A stretch of DNA of 64,000 nucleotides from Mycobacteroides immunogenum. Its GTDB lineage: Bacteria > Actinomycetota > Actinomycetes > Mycobacteriales > Mycobacteriaceae. Numbering within the stretch: position 1 is the first letter of the stretch; every line of letters starts with the position of its first letter. Under the pieces are notes generated by a model. That model searched no databases, was not told the origin of the DNA, and saw nothing but the letters and a program-made list of their open reading frames with translations. A program made the translations under genes and the position numbers. The stretch lies in assembly GCF_001605725.1 (NCBI RefSeq), contig NZ_CP011530.1, forward strand, positions 4,588,001-4,652,000, in the 5' to 3' direction. This document shows, one piece after another, positions 36,018-44,296 of this stretch.

Positions 36018-37367
36018 TTATCGCTGTTGAGACCAGTTTTCTATGCCAGCGCCCATGGCGGTGGCAACCGCACCCATGCCGAGATACTCGCGAGCGATCT
36101 CCGACCAGGGCGCCTCGGCGCCGAGCTTCCCGAGCAGGGCGGCGACACACATCTCGGTGCGACGAGCCATCGCGTGCGTTTCCACCAACCGCTGATTGCG
36201 GATGCCGTCGTAGAACTTGGACGAAGGCAGCACCGCATCGGCAACCGAGCGCCGCGCGATCTCAGGGGACATCCTCAGCTGCCCGTCCACCAGATGCCAG
36301 CTACTGATCGAGCGGATGTACTCGATGGCGGCGCCGCGGTCCATGGCCTCCGGGTCGGCCAGGAATCCCGCAGCCACCGCAAGCTCGAACGCCTGGTCAT
36401 CATCTCCGGAAAGCAGGGCCCGAAACACCTTGCGCTGCACCTCGGCGTCCTCGTAATCCATATCCATGCACAGTCCGAAATCCACGAATCCGACCCGCCC
36501 GTCGGGAAGCAGCATGATGTTCCCGGGATGCGGGTCGGCGCAGAAGAATCCGGTTCGGTACATCTCGCCGCAGTAGAAACGATAGATCGCCTCCCCCACC
36601 TGGTTCCGTACCGACTGATCCTGTTCGGCAAGGCCGTCGAAGGGCATACCGTCGAGGTACTCGGTCACCAGGACGTGCTCGGTGCACAGTTGCGCGATCG
36701 GTTCAGGGATGCGCCATGCCGGATGCCCCTGGAACGCATCGAAAATCCGCTGATGGTGGGCTAGCTCGGCCCGGTAATCCACTTCCTTCATCATCTGCCG
36801 CTGTACCTCCGCGACGATGGCCTGGGTGTTGCTCGCCGGCATCTTCTTCGCCGCCAGCTTGACGACCAGCTGCAGATTCTTCAGATCCGCGCGGACCTTG
36901 GACGCGATATCCGGGTACTGGATCTTGACCGCGACCATCCGTCCGTCGTCGAGGCGGCCGCGGTACACCTGTCCGATCGACGCCGAAGCGATGGCGCTCG
37001 CATCGATACTCTCGATCCGGCTGCGCGACTCACCCAGCTCACGCTCCAGCGCCGTGTGCATCGCCGCATCGGGAACTCGTGGCGCGTTGTCGAACAACGG
37101 CGCGAGCCGGGCCGTGAACTCATCCCGGACCGACGCCGAAGTGATGCCCACATCCACCACCGAAAGCAGCTGGCCCAGCTTCTGCGCGGCGCCTTTCATC
37201 GAGCCCGCAACGGCCGCCAGATCATCGGCGAACCGCAGGATATCCGCGTCCCGCCTGGCAGCCACGTCCGCCGAGATCGGCTTAATCGCCGTCGTGATCG
37301 CCGAACGAACGGCTTGGCCGGCAACGACTTTGCCCAGTGCCGCCGCTCTCTTCGCGCGCAACGGCAC
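36018..37367 (-). CDS. ABC1/UbiB-family atypical kinase
   Basis: 449 residues. Family marks: KxGQ as QKLGQLLS (63-66), the Ala-rich loop ASASIGQVYRG in place of the Gly-rich loop, VAVKIQYP with the ATP-site Lys, DPHPGNIML and the DFG motif in GFVDFG. ABC1 proteins support quinone or lipid homeostasis; in mycobacteria the substrate is unknown. The GTG at 37367 is the first start in frame but lacks a ribosome site; AAGGAG lies further upstream near 37420, so the true start may differ. It ends close to the 35951 promoter element and precedes no obvious partner. Confidence 0.82.
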   Translation of the reverse strand: MPLRAKRAAALGKVVAGQAVRSAITTAIKPISADVAARRDADILRFADDLAAVAGSMKGAAQKLGQLLSVVDVGITSASVRDEFTARLAPLFDNAPRVPDAAMHTALERELGESRSRIESIDASAIASASIGQVYRGRLDDGRMVAVKIQYPDIASKVRADLKNLQLVVKLAAKKMPASNTQAIVAEVQRQMMKEVDYRAELAHHQRIFDAFQGHPAWRIPEPIAQLCTEHVLVTEYLDGMPFDGLAEQDQSVRNQVGEAIYRFYCGEMYRTGFFCADPHPGNIMLLPDGRVGFVDFGLCMDMDYEDAEVQRKVFRALLSGDDDQAFELAVAAGFLADPEAMDRGAAIEYIRSISSWHLVDGQLRMSPEIARRSVADAVLPSSKFYDGIRNQRLVETHAMARRTEMCVAALLGKLGAEAPWSEIAREYLGMGAVATAMGAGIENWSQQR

Positions 37368-37440
37368 ACCGGCCCGAGTTACGTTGACCTCGTTGTCAAC
37401 CGGTTCGCCGATGGGAGTGCTCCTTCGTTCCCGCGCCCCG

Positions 37441-38769
37441 CTAGGGCGCTGGGTTCAGACCATAGAGCAAAAACCCGGCGATGGCTTGCGCATACTCGGC
37501 AATATGGTCTGTGCGCCCCTCGTCATCGACAATCAGGGTGACCGCGCCGACCAGTAAGGACACGAAGGCCTGTCCCAGGAACTCGGTGTCCATCTCCGGA
37601 CTGATCCGGTCCGCGCCGATCATTGAGAAGACGGACTGCTCACTGCGCACCGACGCGAAGCGGAAGAACTGGATCATGGACTGAAGCGCTTCCGGGTCCA
37701 CCCCCGCGGCTTCGGTGCACACGAAGATCAACGCGGGCAACCGCCCCGCCACCGCCTCCAGCGCGTTCCTAAATCCTTGCGCAAGAGCGTGTTCGATGTC
37801 CCGGCGCGCGTCCAGCCGGGCCACCGGGCGTGACAGCACGGGTTCCATCGCCGAAAACTCGCGCACCATCAGCGCATCGAGCAAGTCACGCTTGTTTTGA
37901 TAGTAGTTGTAGAACGTGCCGTGGCTGACGCCCAGCTTCTCCACGATCTCATTCACGCCCACCGCGTGATAGCCCTCGGATAGGAAGCATTCGAGAGCGG
38001 CATCGAGAAGTTCGTTGCGCCGATCTGCTGCCGCGGGCACCGGAATATGCACGGCTTCAACGATTTCCGCCGCCACATCACCGTCACCCGGCTCCAGGAT
38101 GACACCCTCGCGCAGGATTCCGCGCTCCGCGATCAGCGACGCGGTACTCACGAAACGTTCGCGCGTGCCGGGATTGTCATGCCGACTTTGGGCAAGCAGG
38201 AAGCCGGGCAGCACCAATGCCGGCAACAGCCGGGCCAGCACGGCGTGATCGTGGGCGTCCTCGGGTAGCCAGCCGGCGCGCCTGCCGGACTCCAGGCCCC
38301 GCTGAACATACGAGTCGAGCATCGCCTGGATACCGAGGACGCGCTGTTTGAGTTCCTTGTCGGCCGCGGCGGACTGCACCGTCAGGAGCTTCAGCAGCGC
38401 AGGCTCCTGATCGACCAGCGCATAGAGCCGACGGCCGCCCTCCATAATGATGTCGTTTCGTTCCTCGATGCCCGCCGTTCCACCGACCACATCGAGAAAG
38501 TCGTCGAGCGCCAGGGTATCGACGAGCCGCTCCACGCCGTAGTCGAAAACCAGGTCCAGGACCTCACGCTTGCTATCGACATACCGGTAGACGGTGCCCT
38601 GCCCCATACCCGCGCGGGTTGCGATATCGGACATGCTGGTCTGCTCGTAGCCGTTTTCAGTGAACGCGGCGAAGGCGGCGTCGACGATCTGCTGACGCCG
38701 TTTGTCGGCAAGTCCGGACACGGGGGGCCGTCCTCGGCGAGGGGGCTCCTGCGCCACTAGCTGCTCCAT
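37441..38769 (-). CDS. Double TetR regulator: two complete TetR units in one protein
   Basis: 442 residues, about twice the normal TetR length. Unit 1 has its HTH at 44-72 (QTSMSDIATRAGMGQGTVYR and on) and a sensor domain to about 220; unit 2 has its HTH at 269-298 (AVGVNEIVEKLGVSHGTFYN and on) and a second sensor domain to the end. One continuous frame with no frameshift. Either half could bind DNA, so it may act as a covalent pseudo-dimer or join two operators. It lies upstream of the ABC1 kinase gene with a 73-nt gap and next to regX3. Ligands unknown. Confidence 0.88.
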   Translation of the reverse strand: MEQLVAQEPPRRGRPPVSGLADKRRQQIVDAAFAAFTENGYEQTSMSDIATRAGMGQGTVYRYVDSKREVLDLVFDYGVERLVDTLALDDFLDVVGGTAGIEERNDIIMEGGRRLYALVDQEPALLKLLTVQSAAADKELKQRVLGIQAMLDSYVQRGLESGRRAGWLPEDAHDHAVLARLLPALVLPGFLLAQSRHDNPGTRERFVSTASLIAERGILREGVILEPGDGDVAAEIVEAVHIPVPAAADRRNELLDAALECFLSEGYHAVGVNEIVEKLGVSHGTFYNYYQNKRDLLDALMVREFSAMEPVLSRPVARLDARRDIEHALAQGFRNALEAVAGRLPALIFVCTEAAGVDPEALQSMIQFFRFASVRSEQSVFSMIGADRISPEMDTEFLGQAFVSLLVGAVTLIVDDEGRTDHIAEYAQAIAGFLLYGLNPAP

Positions 38770-38857
38770 CGACGTTTCCGACCTGACCGGGGCGCGCGCA
38801 CCTGCGTGCCGTGCTGCCGTCCGAGTGTAAACGCCTACCGGATAAGGCTCAGCCGAC

Positions 38858-39544
38858 TCAGCCTTCGAGCTTGTAACCGAGGCCGCGCACCGTCACCAAG
38901 TGCACCGGATTGGCCGGGTCAGCCTCGATTTTGGAACGCAACCGCTTGACGTGGACATCGAGGGTCTTGGTGTCGCCCACATAGTCCGCACCCCATACAC
39001 GGTCGATGAGCTGACCGCGGGTCAGCACCCGGCCGCTGTTGCGAATCAGATATTCAAGAAGGTCGAATTCCTTGAGCGGCAGAGTGATCGCTTCACCGTT
39101 CACAGACACGGTGTGCCGGTCGACATCCATCCGCACCGGGCCGGCTTCCAATACCCCGTCACCGGAAGCGGTCTCTTCGGAATCCGAGCCGCGACGCAGC
39201 ACCGCGCGAATGCGGGCAATCAGTTCGCGCGCCGAATAGGGCTTGGTGACGTAATCGTCGGCGCCCAGCTCCAACCCGACGACCTTGTCGATCTCGCTGT
39301 CCCGCGCGGTCACCATGATCACCGGCACGCTGGACTTGGCGCGCAGCTGCTTGCAGACATCGGTGCCGCTCATACCGGGCAGCATCAGATCCAGCAGCAC
39401 GATATCGGCACCGGCACGCTCGAATTCGGCGAGCGCGGAGGGACCGTCATTCACGATGGTCGCCTCGAAACCCTCCTTGCGCAGCAGGAAGGCCAGTGGA
39501 TCGGCCAGCGAGTCTTCGTCCTCAACAATCAAGACACTGGTCAT
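38858..39544 (-). CDS. regX3: Response regulator RegX3
   Basis: 228 residues, OmpR/PhoB class. Receiver domain with the phospho-acceptor D52 in [12 protein letters not shown], the K of [14 protein letters not shown], then the winged-helix domain with [12 protein letters not shown] and [17 protein letters not shown] recognition ([13 protein letters not shown]). With SenX3 it governs the phosphate-starvation response. ATGA overlap with senX3, with no repeat element between the two genes. Confidence 0.95.
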   Translation of the reverse strand: MTSVLIVEDEDSLADPLAFLLRKEGFEATIVNDGPSALAEFERAGADIVLLDLMLPGMSGTDVCKQLRAKSSVPVIMVTARDSEIDKVVGLELGADDYVTKPYSARELIARIRAVLRRGSDSEETASGDGVLEAGPVRMDVDRHTVSVNGEAITLPLKEFDLLEYLIRNSGRVLTRGQLIDRVWGADYVGDTKTLDVHVKRLRSKIEADPANPVHLVTVRGLGYKLEG

Positions 39545-40857
39545 CGACGTACGTGTTCCTCTCGTGTAGTCGCCTTGTGCTCTTCGCGTAAGCGGCTGGG
39601 GGGTACTGGGGATGATCCGCCGGCCGCAAGACCGTTGGATCGCTGGGTGTGGTTGGTCGCGTCTTTGCGAGGTGCGGTTTCGTCGGACTGCGTATCTGTC
39701 TCGGGGTCGTCAACATCGTCTTCGTACACCGGCAGCGACAGGGTGAAGGTCGATCCCGTGCCCGGCTGGCTCCAGAGCTTGATGGCGCCGTTGTGGTTGG
39801 CGGCGACATGCTTGACGATCGCCAGACCCAGCCCGGTGCCTCCGGTATCGCGGGAGCGCGCCTTGTCGACCCGGAAGAACCGTTCGAAGACGCGCTCTTG
39901 ATGTTCCTTGGCGATGCCGATGCCACGGTCGGTGACCGCGATCTCGATCTTGTCGCCGCGGCGGCGGCGGCTGATCGACACCGGCGACCCCTGCGGCGAG
40001 TAGGCGATGGCGTTGGCCACCAAGTTGCTGATCGCGGTGATGAGCAGGGTGGGATCACCGCGCACCTCAAAGCCGCTGGGCGCGTCGGTGGTGACCGCGA
40101 TATCGGCGTTCTCGGCGACCACCTTGGAGCGGCTCAGCGCCTCGGACACCACGAAGTCCACATCGACGACCTCCAGGTCGGGCAGTTTTTCGGCCCCCTG
40201 CAGCCGCGAGAGCGCGATGAGCTCGGTGACCATGTTGCCCAGGCGGTGGGACTCCGCGAGCACCTGCTCGCCGAAATGTCGCACCGTCTCGGGGTCATCG
40301 GAGGATGACAGCAGCGCCTCGGCGAGCACCCCCATCGCGCCGACGGGCGTCTTGAGCTCGTGGCTGACGTTGGCCACGAAATCTCTGCGGGTGGCTTCCA
40401 TGCGGACATGCTCGGAGTCGTCGTCGACGTAGATGACCACCCAGCGGGTGTCGGCGTCGGACAACCTGCGCACGTGACCGCGTAGTGAGAATCCCGCACG
40501 GCCCGGCGCCCTCGGCTTGGTGGTCAGGTCCACTTCGACGGCCTCACCGGTGGCCAGCGTCCGCTGCGCGGCGTTCCATGCCTGTTCGTCGAGCTGACGG
40601 TCGCGCACCAGCCCCAACTCCCGTGCGCGGGCATTGACCAGGACCACGTCCTGATGCTTGTCGACGACGACGACTCCGGTCGGCGAGATGGCGACGATGC
40701 GCTCGAGCATCTGAGAGACCGTCAGGCCGGTCTGGGCTACGTCGGAAGCCTTGCGGTGGGACGAAGAGCGACGCGAGTACCACGCGCCCAGCGCCGCGCC
40801 CACAGCAAGCGCCGCGAGCGCAGCGGTCGCAACAAGAAGGGCCGATGCGGCGGTCAC
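39541..40857 (-). CDS. senX3: Sensor histidine kinase SenX3
   Basis: 438 residues. One membrane segment at the N terminus (about 5-26), a PAS-like domain (about 48-155), HisKA with the phospho-acceptor H166 in NVSHELKTP, and HATPase with [26 protein letters not shown] and [14 protein letters not shown] start at 40857. Senses phosphate status, by homology through the Pst system. PHO-box-like sequences lie upstream at 40877-40889 and 40951-40968. Confidence 0.95.
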   Translation of the reverse strand: MTAASALLVATAALAALAVGAALGAWYSRRSSSHRKASDVAQTGLTVSQMLERIVAISPTGVVVVDKHQDVVLVNARARELGLVRDRQLDEQAWNAAQRTLATGEAVEVDLTTKPRAPGRAGFSLRGHVRRLSDADTRWVVIYVDDDSEHVRMEATRRDFVANVSHELKTPVGAMGVLAEALLSSSDDPETVRHFGEQVLAESHRLGNMVTELIALSRLQGAEKLPDLEVVDVDFVVSEALSRSKVVAENADIAVTTDAPSGFEVRGDPTLLITAISNLVANAIAYSPQGSPVSISRRRRGDKIEIAVTDRGIGIAKEHQERVFERFFRVDKARSRDTGGTGLGLAIVKHVAANHNGAIKLWSQPGTGSTFTLSLPVYEDDVDDPETDTQSDETAPRKDATNHTQRSNGLAAGGSSPVPPSRLREEHKATTREEHVRR

Positions 40858-40876
40858 GCGAAAAGCGTACGCATTC

Positions 40877-40968
40877 GGTGAACGTCACCCCAGCAGCGTG
40901 CGGCTAAAAGCCGAGCAAGTCACATATTCCGGCACAGGTGTTAGGCGTGCGTTCACCGAGTATTCGCC
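40877..40968 (-). promoter_or_regulatory. PHO-box-like RegX3 sites upstream of senX3
   Basis: Direct repeat GTTCACC-gagt-ATTCGCC at 40951-40968 (11-nt period, as in PHO boxes) and GGTGA-acg-TCACC at 40877-40889. They lie 94 and 20 nt upstream of the senX3 GTG. This fits autoregulation of senX3-regX3, which is known in mycobacteria. Assignment is by motif only. Confidence 0.6.
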
Positions 40969-41007
40969 GATTGGCGATCTTCTGGTGGGGCCAGACTCGC
41001 GGTGAGG

Positions 41008-41778
41008 TTATTTCGCGCCCTGGTTGGCTACCGCGGCGGCGCCGGCGGCCGCGGCCTCCGGATCCAGGTAGACCCCGCCCGGAGTGATCGGTTTGAGGTT
41101 CTCGTCGAGGTCGTACCGCAACGGAATGCCCGTCGGGATGTTCAGACCGACGATCTCCTCGTCGGAGATGCCGTCGAGATACTTCACCAGAGCACGCAGC
41201 GAATTACCGTGGGCAGCAACGAGAACGGTCTTACCCGTGCGGAGCTCGGGAACAATGGAATCCTCGTAGTAGGGCACGAACCGCGTCACCACGTCGGCCA
41301 GACATTCGGTGAGCGGTCCACCGTCGATATCGGCGTAGCGGGGGTCTTGGTCCTGGCTGTAGTGGCTGCCACGCTCGATGGGCGGCGGCGGGGTGTCGTA
41401 GCTGCGGCGCCAGGCCATGAACTGCTCCTCGCCGTACTTGGCCTTGGTTTCCGCCTTGTCCAGCCCCTGCAGTGCGCCGTAGTGCCGCTCGTTGAGGCGC
41501 CAGTCCCGCACCACCGGTATCCACAGCCGGTCCGCCGTGTCGAGAGCCAGGTGTGCCGTGTTGATCGCACGGCGCAGCAGCGAGGTGAACAGAATGTCCG
41601 GCAGCAGCCCCTGCTGAGCGAGTAACTCGCCACCGCGCTGCGCCTCGGACCTGCCCTTTTCCGTCAGGTCGACATCGACCCAGCCGGTGAACAGGTTCTT
41701 GGCGTTCCACTGGCTCTCGCCATGGCGCAGCAGGATCAGGGTGGCCCCGTTTGTCTGGCTGGAGGTCTCGCCGCTCAT
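41008..41778 (-). CDS. gpm1: 2,3-bisphosphoglycerate-dependent phosphoglycerate mutase
   Basis: 256 residues. [12 protein letters not shown] gives the phospho-acceptor His at 19; also [27 protein letters not shown] and the second catalytic His in [13 protein letters not shown]. Glycolytic interconversion of 3- and 2-phosphoglycerate. An alanine-rich tail follows the core. It begins 5 nt after the stop of a BVMO gene, unlike the core order I recall, so it may be read through from the accessory operon in addition to any internal promoter. Confidence 0.95.
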   Translation of the reverse strand: MSGETSSQTNGATLILLRHGESQWNAKNLFTGWVDVDLTEKGRSEAQRGGELLAQQGLLPDILFTSLLRRAINTAHLALDTADRLWIPVVRDWRLNERHYGALQGLDKAETKAKYGEEQFMAWRRSYDTPPPPIERGSHYSQDQDPRYADIDGGPLTECLADVVTRFVPYYEDSIVPELRTGKTVLVAAHGNSLRALVKYLDGISDEEIVGLNIPTGIPLRYDLDENLKPITPGGVYLDPEAAAAGAAAVANQGAK

Positions 41779-41783
41779 GAGCG

Positions 41784-43358
41784 TTACCTTATCCCGCCAT
41801 TCGCCATCGTCACTGCCCGCACCGGCTCGGTCTGCCCCTCAAACGCATAGTCATGGAGCGGAAAGGTACGTGACGAGCGGCGGGCGGCCTGGGTGGACAT
41901 CGGCCGGATGTAGGCGGACTCACCGTTGTGGTCGAAGTAGTAGCTGTTGGCGGTGGCACAGTTGCCGACCTGGAACAGCGAGGTGGCGTAGCGCCCACGA
42001 ACCTGTTCGGTCCACTCCGCGGCCGCCTGCCTGCGCACTTCGACGTCGGTGGCGCCCAGACGCTGGGCCTCGGCGATCACCCGGCTGATGTGGGCTCCCG
42101 CCGTGTCCACCACGCTGTGCCAGGTCCCTCCGGTCCACCCGTAGTGCCCGAACACCTGGAAGTAATTGGGCAGGCCGGGAATCGAGATGCCGTGATAGCT
42201 CTCCGGCAGTTGATGTGCGTAGAAGTCGCCGAGGTCAAACCCGTCGCGCCCGGTGACAGGGGTGTCCCGGTAGATCTGCGGGTCGTAGAACAACCGGAAT
42301 CCGGTGGCCAGGACCAGTACGTCGACGGGGCGTTCGCGCCCGCCGCGGGTACGGATACCCACCGGGGTGATGGTCTCGATCGGATCGGTGATCAGCTCGA
42401 CGTTGTCCCGATTGAAGGTCTGCAGATAGGAGCTGGATACCGCGGGCCGCTTACACCCGAAGTCGTAGTCCGGGGTGAGCCTGGCGCGCAGGTCCTTGTC
42501 CGGTACCGCCATCCGATAGGTCACGTTGCGCAGGAAGCCCGATACCGCCTTCGGGATGACCTTGACGTTCGCGTAATACATGACGCCGTAGACCAGCACC
42601 CCGGCGTAGACCAGTTCCAGTCCTTCCTGCAGCAGCCGCTGAGCGAAAGGCACGCGGCGAAAGAAGGTCTTGACGGCCCCGGGCGTGGTCGGATCGAACT
42701 TGGGGAAGATCCAGATCGGGGTGCGCTGGTAGACATCGAGGTGACCGACCTCGCGCGCGATCTCGGGAATGATCTGCACGGCACTGGCTCCGGTGCCGAT
42801 GATGGCGACACGCTTGCCTGCCAGGTCGATGCTTTGATCCCAGGATGCCGACTTCACGATGGTGCCCGCGAAATCGTCGAGGCCCGGCAACTCCGCTGGT
42901 TTGGGCTCCGGGAACGGCCCCGCCGCCACGATGACGAATCGCGCTGTCACGTTCTTGCCGTTCACCTTCAGGCGCCACAGATCGGCGTCGTCGTCCCAAT
43001 GGCGCTCCCCTACTTCGCTGTTGAACTGGATCAGTCCGCGTACACCGAAGTCGTCGGTCAACCGTTCCACATATGCCAGTACCTCAGGGCCCTTGGCGTA
43101 GAACCGGGACCAGTCCGGGTTGCATGCCTCCCGGAACTGATATGCCTGCGCCGGAACATCCACGCCGATACCGGGGTACACGTTGTCGCGCCAGGTGCCG
43201 CCGACAGCCGTGGCGCGCTCGAAGATGGTGACACCGGTGACACCGGCGCGCAGCAGGTCGCGGGCGACGCCGATACCGGACAACCCGGCACCGATGATGA
43301 CGACTTCGTGATCGACGCCGCGGTCGGACCCTTTCGTCCTGCGGCGGCGCGCACTCAT
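41784..43358 (-). CDS. Baeyer-Villiger-type flavin monooxygenase, variant fingerprint
   Basis: 524 residues. Basic N terminus, FAD motif GAGLSG at 23-28, [11 protein letters not shown] at 53-63, fingerprint [12 protein letters not shown] at 163-174 with Lys169 in place of the motif His, NADPH motif GTGASA at 188-193. ATGA overlap with the diiron gene upstream, and 5 nt before gpm1. Last accessory gene of the SDR, chimera, diiron, BVMO operon. Confidence 0.87.
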   Translation of the reverse strand: MSARRRRTKGSDRGVDHEVVIIGAGLSGIGVARDLLRAGVTGVTIFERATAVGGTWRDNVYPGIGVDVPAQAYQFREACNPDWSRFYAKGPEVLAYVERLTDDFGVRGLIQFNSEVGERHWDDDADLWRLKVNGKNVTARFVIVAAGPFPEPKPAELPGLDDFAGTIVKSASWDQSIDLAGKRVAIIGTGASAVQIIPEIAREVGHLDVYQRTPIWIFPKFDPTTPGAVKTFFRRVPFAQRLLQEGLELVYAGVLVYGVMYYANVKVIPKAVSGFLRNVTYRMAVPDKDLRARLTPDYDFGCKRPAVSSSYLQTFNRDNVELITDPIETITPVGIRTRGGRERPVDVLVLATGFRLFYDPQIYRDTPVTGRDGFDLGDFYAHQLPESYHGISIPGLPNYFQVFGHYGWTGGTWHSVVDTAGAHISRVIAEAQRLGATDVEVRRQAAAEWTEQVRGRYATSLFQVGNCATANSYYFDHNGESAYIRPMSTQAARRSSRTFPLHDYAFEGQTEPVRAVTMANGGIR

Positions 43359-44284
43359 GCCGTGGCCTCATAGGTGAGCTCCTTGGACCAGGACGGTTGC
43401 GCCGGAAGCCATCTGCGTGGGATGTGGTCCGAGGCCTTGACCATGGAATTGGCCAGATAGTGGTAGGGGTGCTCGGGGTTGATGACCCACTTGGAACCCT
43501 TTTTCAGGAATCGATAGATGAACAGCCGCGTGCCCTTGCCGCGGTCTCCCACGTTGGAGAAACGGTTCATGGCGTCATACAACCGCTGTTCACTAAGCCC
43601 CATCGCGACGATGTTGTTGCGGATCCGGTTGATGAGTGGAATCCCGGCACCCAGACCCACCAGCCCGGCCACCAAGAAAGACGGGTTGACCAGGGTGCCG
43701 ACGTTCTCGATGACAGCCCGCCGGATCGGGCCCTGCCCCATCATGTCCAGGACATGGAAATCGACGGCGAGGTGGCGTGACTCGTCGGAATTGATATGCC
43801 GGAAAGCGTCGTGGCAGACGGGATCTCGCACCTCCTCCAGCAGGAACTTCAGCAGAGCGCCGTCCAGGGCCACCTCCAGCAGCGGAATCACCGTGCCGAG
43901 GACGGTCAGCGACAGACCGTCCGCATACTTGTCCAACCATTCGATGGCCAAGCGCACGTTGATATTCGGTTCGGGAATCTCGTCTTCCCTGAGCATCCCC
44001 CAGCGCCGCATGAGCGCGAGTTCCGCGTTCGCATGCTTCTGCTCTTCGGCATGAAAGTAGCGATAGATCTCGGCGAGAGTGGGGTCAGGGGCCTTCTTGG
44101 CCAGCGCGGCGAACCCACGCGCACCGATGTTCTCGATCCACACCAGATCGGCCATGAAATCCTTAAGCTTTGGCCATAATTCAGCACTGATGGTGTCCGC
44201 GCCGGGCGCTTCCCAGTCGACGTCGGCCAGGGCCCACTGCTTGTCCTTGATGGTCTGCAGCATGTCTTCCAATACGACGGCCAT
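43355..44284 (-). CDS. Ferritin-like diiron protein
   Basis: 309 residues from the ATG at 44284; AAGGAGGA lies 6 nt upstream, while the earlier ATG at 44290 would leave no spacing. Helical, with the two paired carboxylate/His motifs YFHAEEQKHANAE (about 79-91) and NSDESRHLAVDFH (about 165-177) and Glu residues in the helices before them, as in ferritin-fold oxygenases or reductases. The C part has a basic helix and an aromatic tail. Its partner BVMO starts in an ATGA overlap. Possible O2-activating hydroxylase; reaction unknown. Confidence 0.78.
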   Translation of the reverse strand: MAVVLEDMLQTIKDKQWALADVDWEAPGADTISAELWPKLKDFMADLVWIENIGARGFAALAKKAPDPTLAEIYRYFHAEEQKHANAELALMRRWGMLREDEIPEPNINVRLAIEWLDKYADGLSLTVLGTVIPLLEVALDGALLKFLLEEVRDPVCHDAFRHINSDESRHLAVDFHVLDMMGQGPIRRAVIENVGTLVNPSFLVAGLVGLGAGIPLINRIRNNIVAMGLSEQRLYDAMNRFSNVGDRGKGTRLFIYRFLKKGSKWVINPEHPYHYLANSMVKASDHIPRRWLPAQPSWSKELTYEATA

Positions 44285-44296
44285 TGTCATTCCTCC

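Noticed and set aside
39541..39544. MIRU-type repeat between senX3 and regX3
   Set aside because: The genes overlap by 4 nt; there is no room for a repeat.
41928..43373. 481-codon plus-strand frame over a BVMO gene
   Set aside because: Same kind of codon shadow, with no domain.
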